Shown in pieces: positions 62,941 to 64,000 of a stretch of DNA of 64,000 bases. The translations under genes were made by a program, and so were the position numbers. The stretch lies in contig NZ_QRVE01000001.1 of the NCBI RefSeq assembly GCF_003462685.1, forward strand, positions 99,411-163,410. The letters run 5' to 3'. This DNA is from Collinsella sp. AF23-4AC (GTDB taxonomy: Bacteria; Actinomycetota; Coriobacteriia; Coriobacteriales; Coriobacteriaceae). Positions within the stretch are counted from its first letter, which is position 1, and every line of letters begins with the position of its first letter. A model generated the notes under the pieces. The model did no database searches, was not told the origin of the DNA, and was given only the letters and a program-made list of their open reading frames with translations.

Positions 62941-63481
62941 GAATTCTCATTGCCGGCGCAACAGTCTTGACTAGAGAGAGGCCCACGCAACCCAATACAA
63001 TAATGCATCCAACAAAACCAAATAGCGTAGGTGACCAAGAGCAAATGCAAGTTTTTACTAGAATCGCAAATCATTATCAGTAAATAGCCCTAAGGCTGAC
63101 AGCTTTGCGATGTTTACAAGCTCACCGAGCCACCTATTTCTCAAAACAATCGCCGCGAGTCAAAAAGAACAAGCTGTTACGACTTGCCATCATGACTAAT
63201 TTATTAGACGATTTTCGACAAACGAATCAAACGCGGCAAGTCGACCGTTACGAAAAAAGCACCAGGAACTCAACATAACGAGGGAACGACTTCACACTCG
63301 TATAATTCAACAGGCTCCTCAATCGAGTTTGAAAGTCCTCCTTAATCTCGCATCTGTTTCCGCTGCAAATAATCAAAAGCAACGGAAACAGTTTCGTAGA
63401 CATAAATGGAAAATCTGATAGCCACAAAATCATCAGAGCCATGTTAATAGTTAATGAATGACCAACATAATGGGGCTTATA
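62941..63481. other. Non-coding or decayed region
   Basis: There is no gene I can support. A minus-strand open frame of 87 codons at 63248-63511 has no ribosome site, family resemblance or balanced composition, and it overlaps a terminator. The stretch is AT-rich and may include the promoter of the HEPN-like gene. Confidence 0.4.
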
Positions 63482-63587
63482 GGACAAAATGTGTGTCCAC
63501 GTTGGGGGCATCGGCGCAGGTCGATGCCCCTTTTTCAGCCGTTTAAATTCCGTGCCCGCTTTAACCGCTCGGACAGAATGTGTGTCC
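63482..63587. repeat. 17-bp direct repeats, possible IS ends
   Basis: The 17-bp sequence GGACAAAATGTGTGTCC at 63482-63498 recurs at 63571-63587 with one mismatch. Each copy has GGACA/TGTCC ends and is thus partly palindromic. The second lies 72 nt before the IS1249-like start. They may be terminal repeats of this element and of a former neighbour copy. Confidence 0.6.
63505..63535 (+). terminator. Intrinsic terminator without an obvious upstream gene
   Basis: A perfect 9-bp stem (63505-63513 with 63522-63530) with an 8-nt loop is followed by five T residues on the plus strand. No plus-strand gene is recognisable upstream. It may belong to a lost element or protect the IS from incoming transcription. 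Confidence 0.75.
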
Positions 63588-63658
63588 GGTTGCCTATCGT
63601 TCTCGCAGGTAGATAACCTTTTCCGGAACCGTTAAATACCCTTTCGGAAGAGGTGCCC

Positions 63659-63892
63659 ATGAAGGCCGTTTATTGCCCCTACTGCGGCGGTCGGACCAAG
63701 CGCAACGGCAGGACCTCATCGGGGTCCCAGCGGTGGAGGTGCACGGCCTGCGGCGCGTCGACGACGGTGAGGTACGACGACACGGCGACAAGGCTGGACG
63801 AGTTCCTCGGGTGGCTCCTCTCCAAGGACTCCCGAGCGGCGATGCCGGGCGGCGGGCGGTCCTTCAGGCGCAGGACGGCCGAGTTCTGGGAG
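63659..63892 (+). pseudogene. IS1249-like transposase N-terminal fragment
   Basis: From ATG 63659 the frame encodes a Cys4 ribbon (CPYCGG...CTACGAS), a DEFLGWLLSKDSR helix and GGGRSFRRRTAEFWE, the first 78 residues typical of IS1249-type (IS256-related) transposases. Resemblance stops abruptly near 63892, where istB-like sequence in another frame begins. No catalytic residues remain. AGAGG precedes the ATG. Confidence 0.75.
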
Positions 63893-63896
63893 GTCA

Positions 63897-64000
63897 GTCT
63901 CGTTCCCCGACGGCTACGGGGAGGCCGACCTCAGGTCGCTCGCCTTCATCGACGCGTGCCAGGACTTCGTCTTCCACCGGAAGACGGGCAGGGGCAAGAC
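63897..64000 (+). pseudogene. istB internal fragment, cut by window edge
   Basis: From 63897 the frame encodes VSFPDGYGEADLRS, AFIDACQDFVFHRKTGRGKT, the region of IstB leading into Walker A. The first Gly of the usual GKTGRGKT is Arg. It lacks the N-terminus and continues beyond the window. It is on the same strand as the 3' istB fragment at 60958 but in reversed order, so these are two copies rather than one interrupted gene. Confidence 0.75.

Noticed and set aside
63248..63511. An 87-codon minus-strand open frame
   Set aside because: No ribosome site or family resemblance, and it overlaps a strong terminator and a repeat.

Overview
The window looks like the chromosome of a Coriobacteriia member, most likely Collinsella or a close relative. 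The housekeeping half is GC-rich. Gene orders that fit this class are mreB-mreC-mreD-PBP2-rodA, then two radical-SAM-associated genes, then rplU-rpmA-obgE-nadD-yqeK-rsfS. An aromatic amino-acid operon contains an AroE-AroK fusion, and the RmlC and RmlD functions are fused in one protein. The genus is inferred from protein resemblance, not from a 16S gene or a search.

Layout. 1-617 is the body of a REP-associated Y1 transposase, cut by the window edge. 755-20495 (minus strand) runs, in transcription order, from a CtpE-like P-type ATPase through a zinc-ribbon membrane protein, a cyclophilin and a TPR protein, then the rod-shape operon (mreB, mreC, mreD, mrdA, rodA), a DUF697-like protein, a radical SAM pair, L21/L27, Obg, NadD, YqeK and RsfS, to a strong terminator. 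A tRNA-Arg(CCG) lies at 20557-20633. 20838-29308 (plus) is a near-complete chorismate, Phe and Tyr operon (DAHP synthase, tyrA, aroB, aroA, aroC, pheA, aroE-aroK, aroQ), preceded by a terminator-like hairpin. A tRNA-Arg(TCT) at 29413-29489 marks the border with the surface-glycan region.

29544-59949 is a large cell-surface polysaccharide locus. It holds an ABC exporter (Wzm/Wzt), a Wzx flippase, all genes for dTDP-L-rhamnose, and the three-enzyme UDP-N-acetyl-L-fucosamine set (CapE, CapF and a WecB-like epimerase) next to a WbuB-like transferase. It also has several other GT2 and GT4 transferases, a DUF4422 transferase, three large polytopic membrane proteins and a two-catalytic-domain secreted autolysin. 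Base composition switches sharply at gene boundaries: nucleotide-sugar genes are GC-rich, while transferases, flippase and membrane proteins are AT-rich. No initiating phosphoglycosyl transferase or chain-length regulator is visible.

Accessory material sits inside and after this locus. A two-gene cassette, a DUF4869 protein and a P-loop ATPase with a possible TOPRIM-like tail, is inserted among the rhamnose genes. 60.1-64.0 kb is a graveyard of insertion sequences (IS1595-like, IS1249-like and two istB fragments). Between the two istB fragments lies an AT-rich orphan gene whose C-terminus carries a HEPN-type Rx4H motif. The two cassettes, an interleaved inverted-repeat structure at 60168-60280 and a repeat module shared by the autolysin and a glycosyltransferase are the least explained items.
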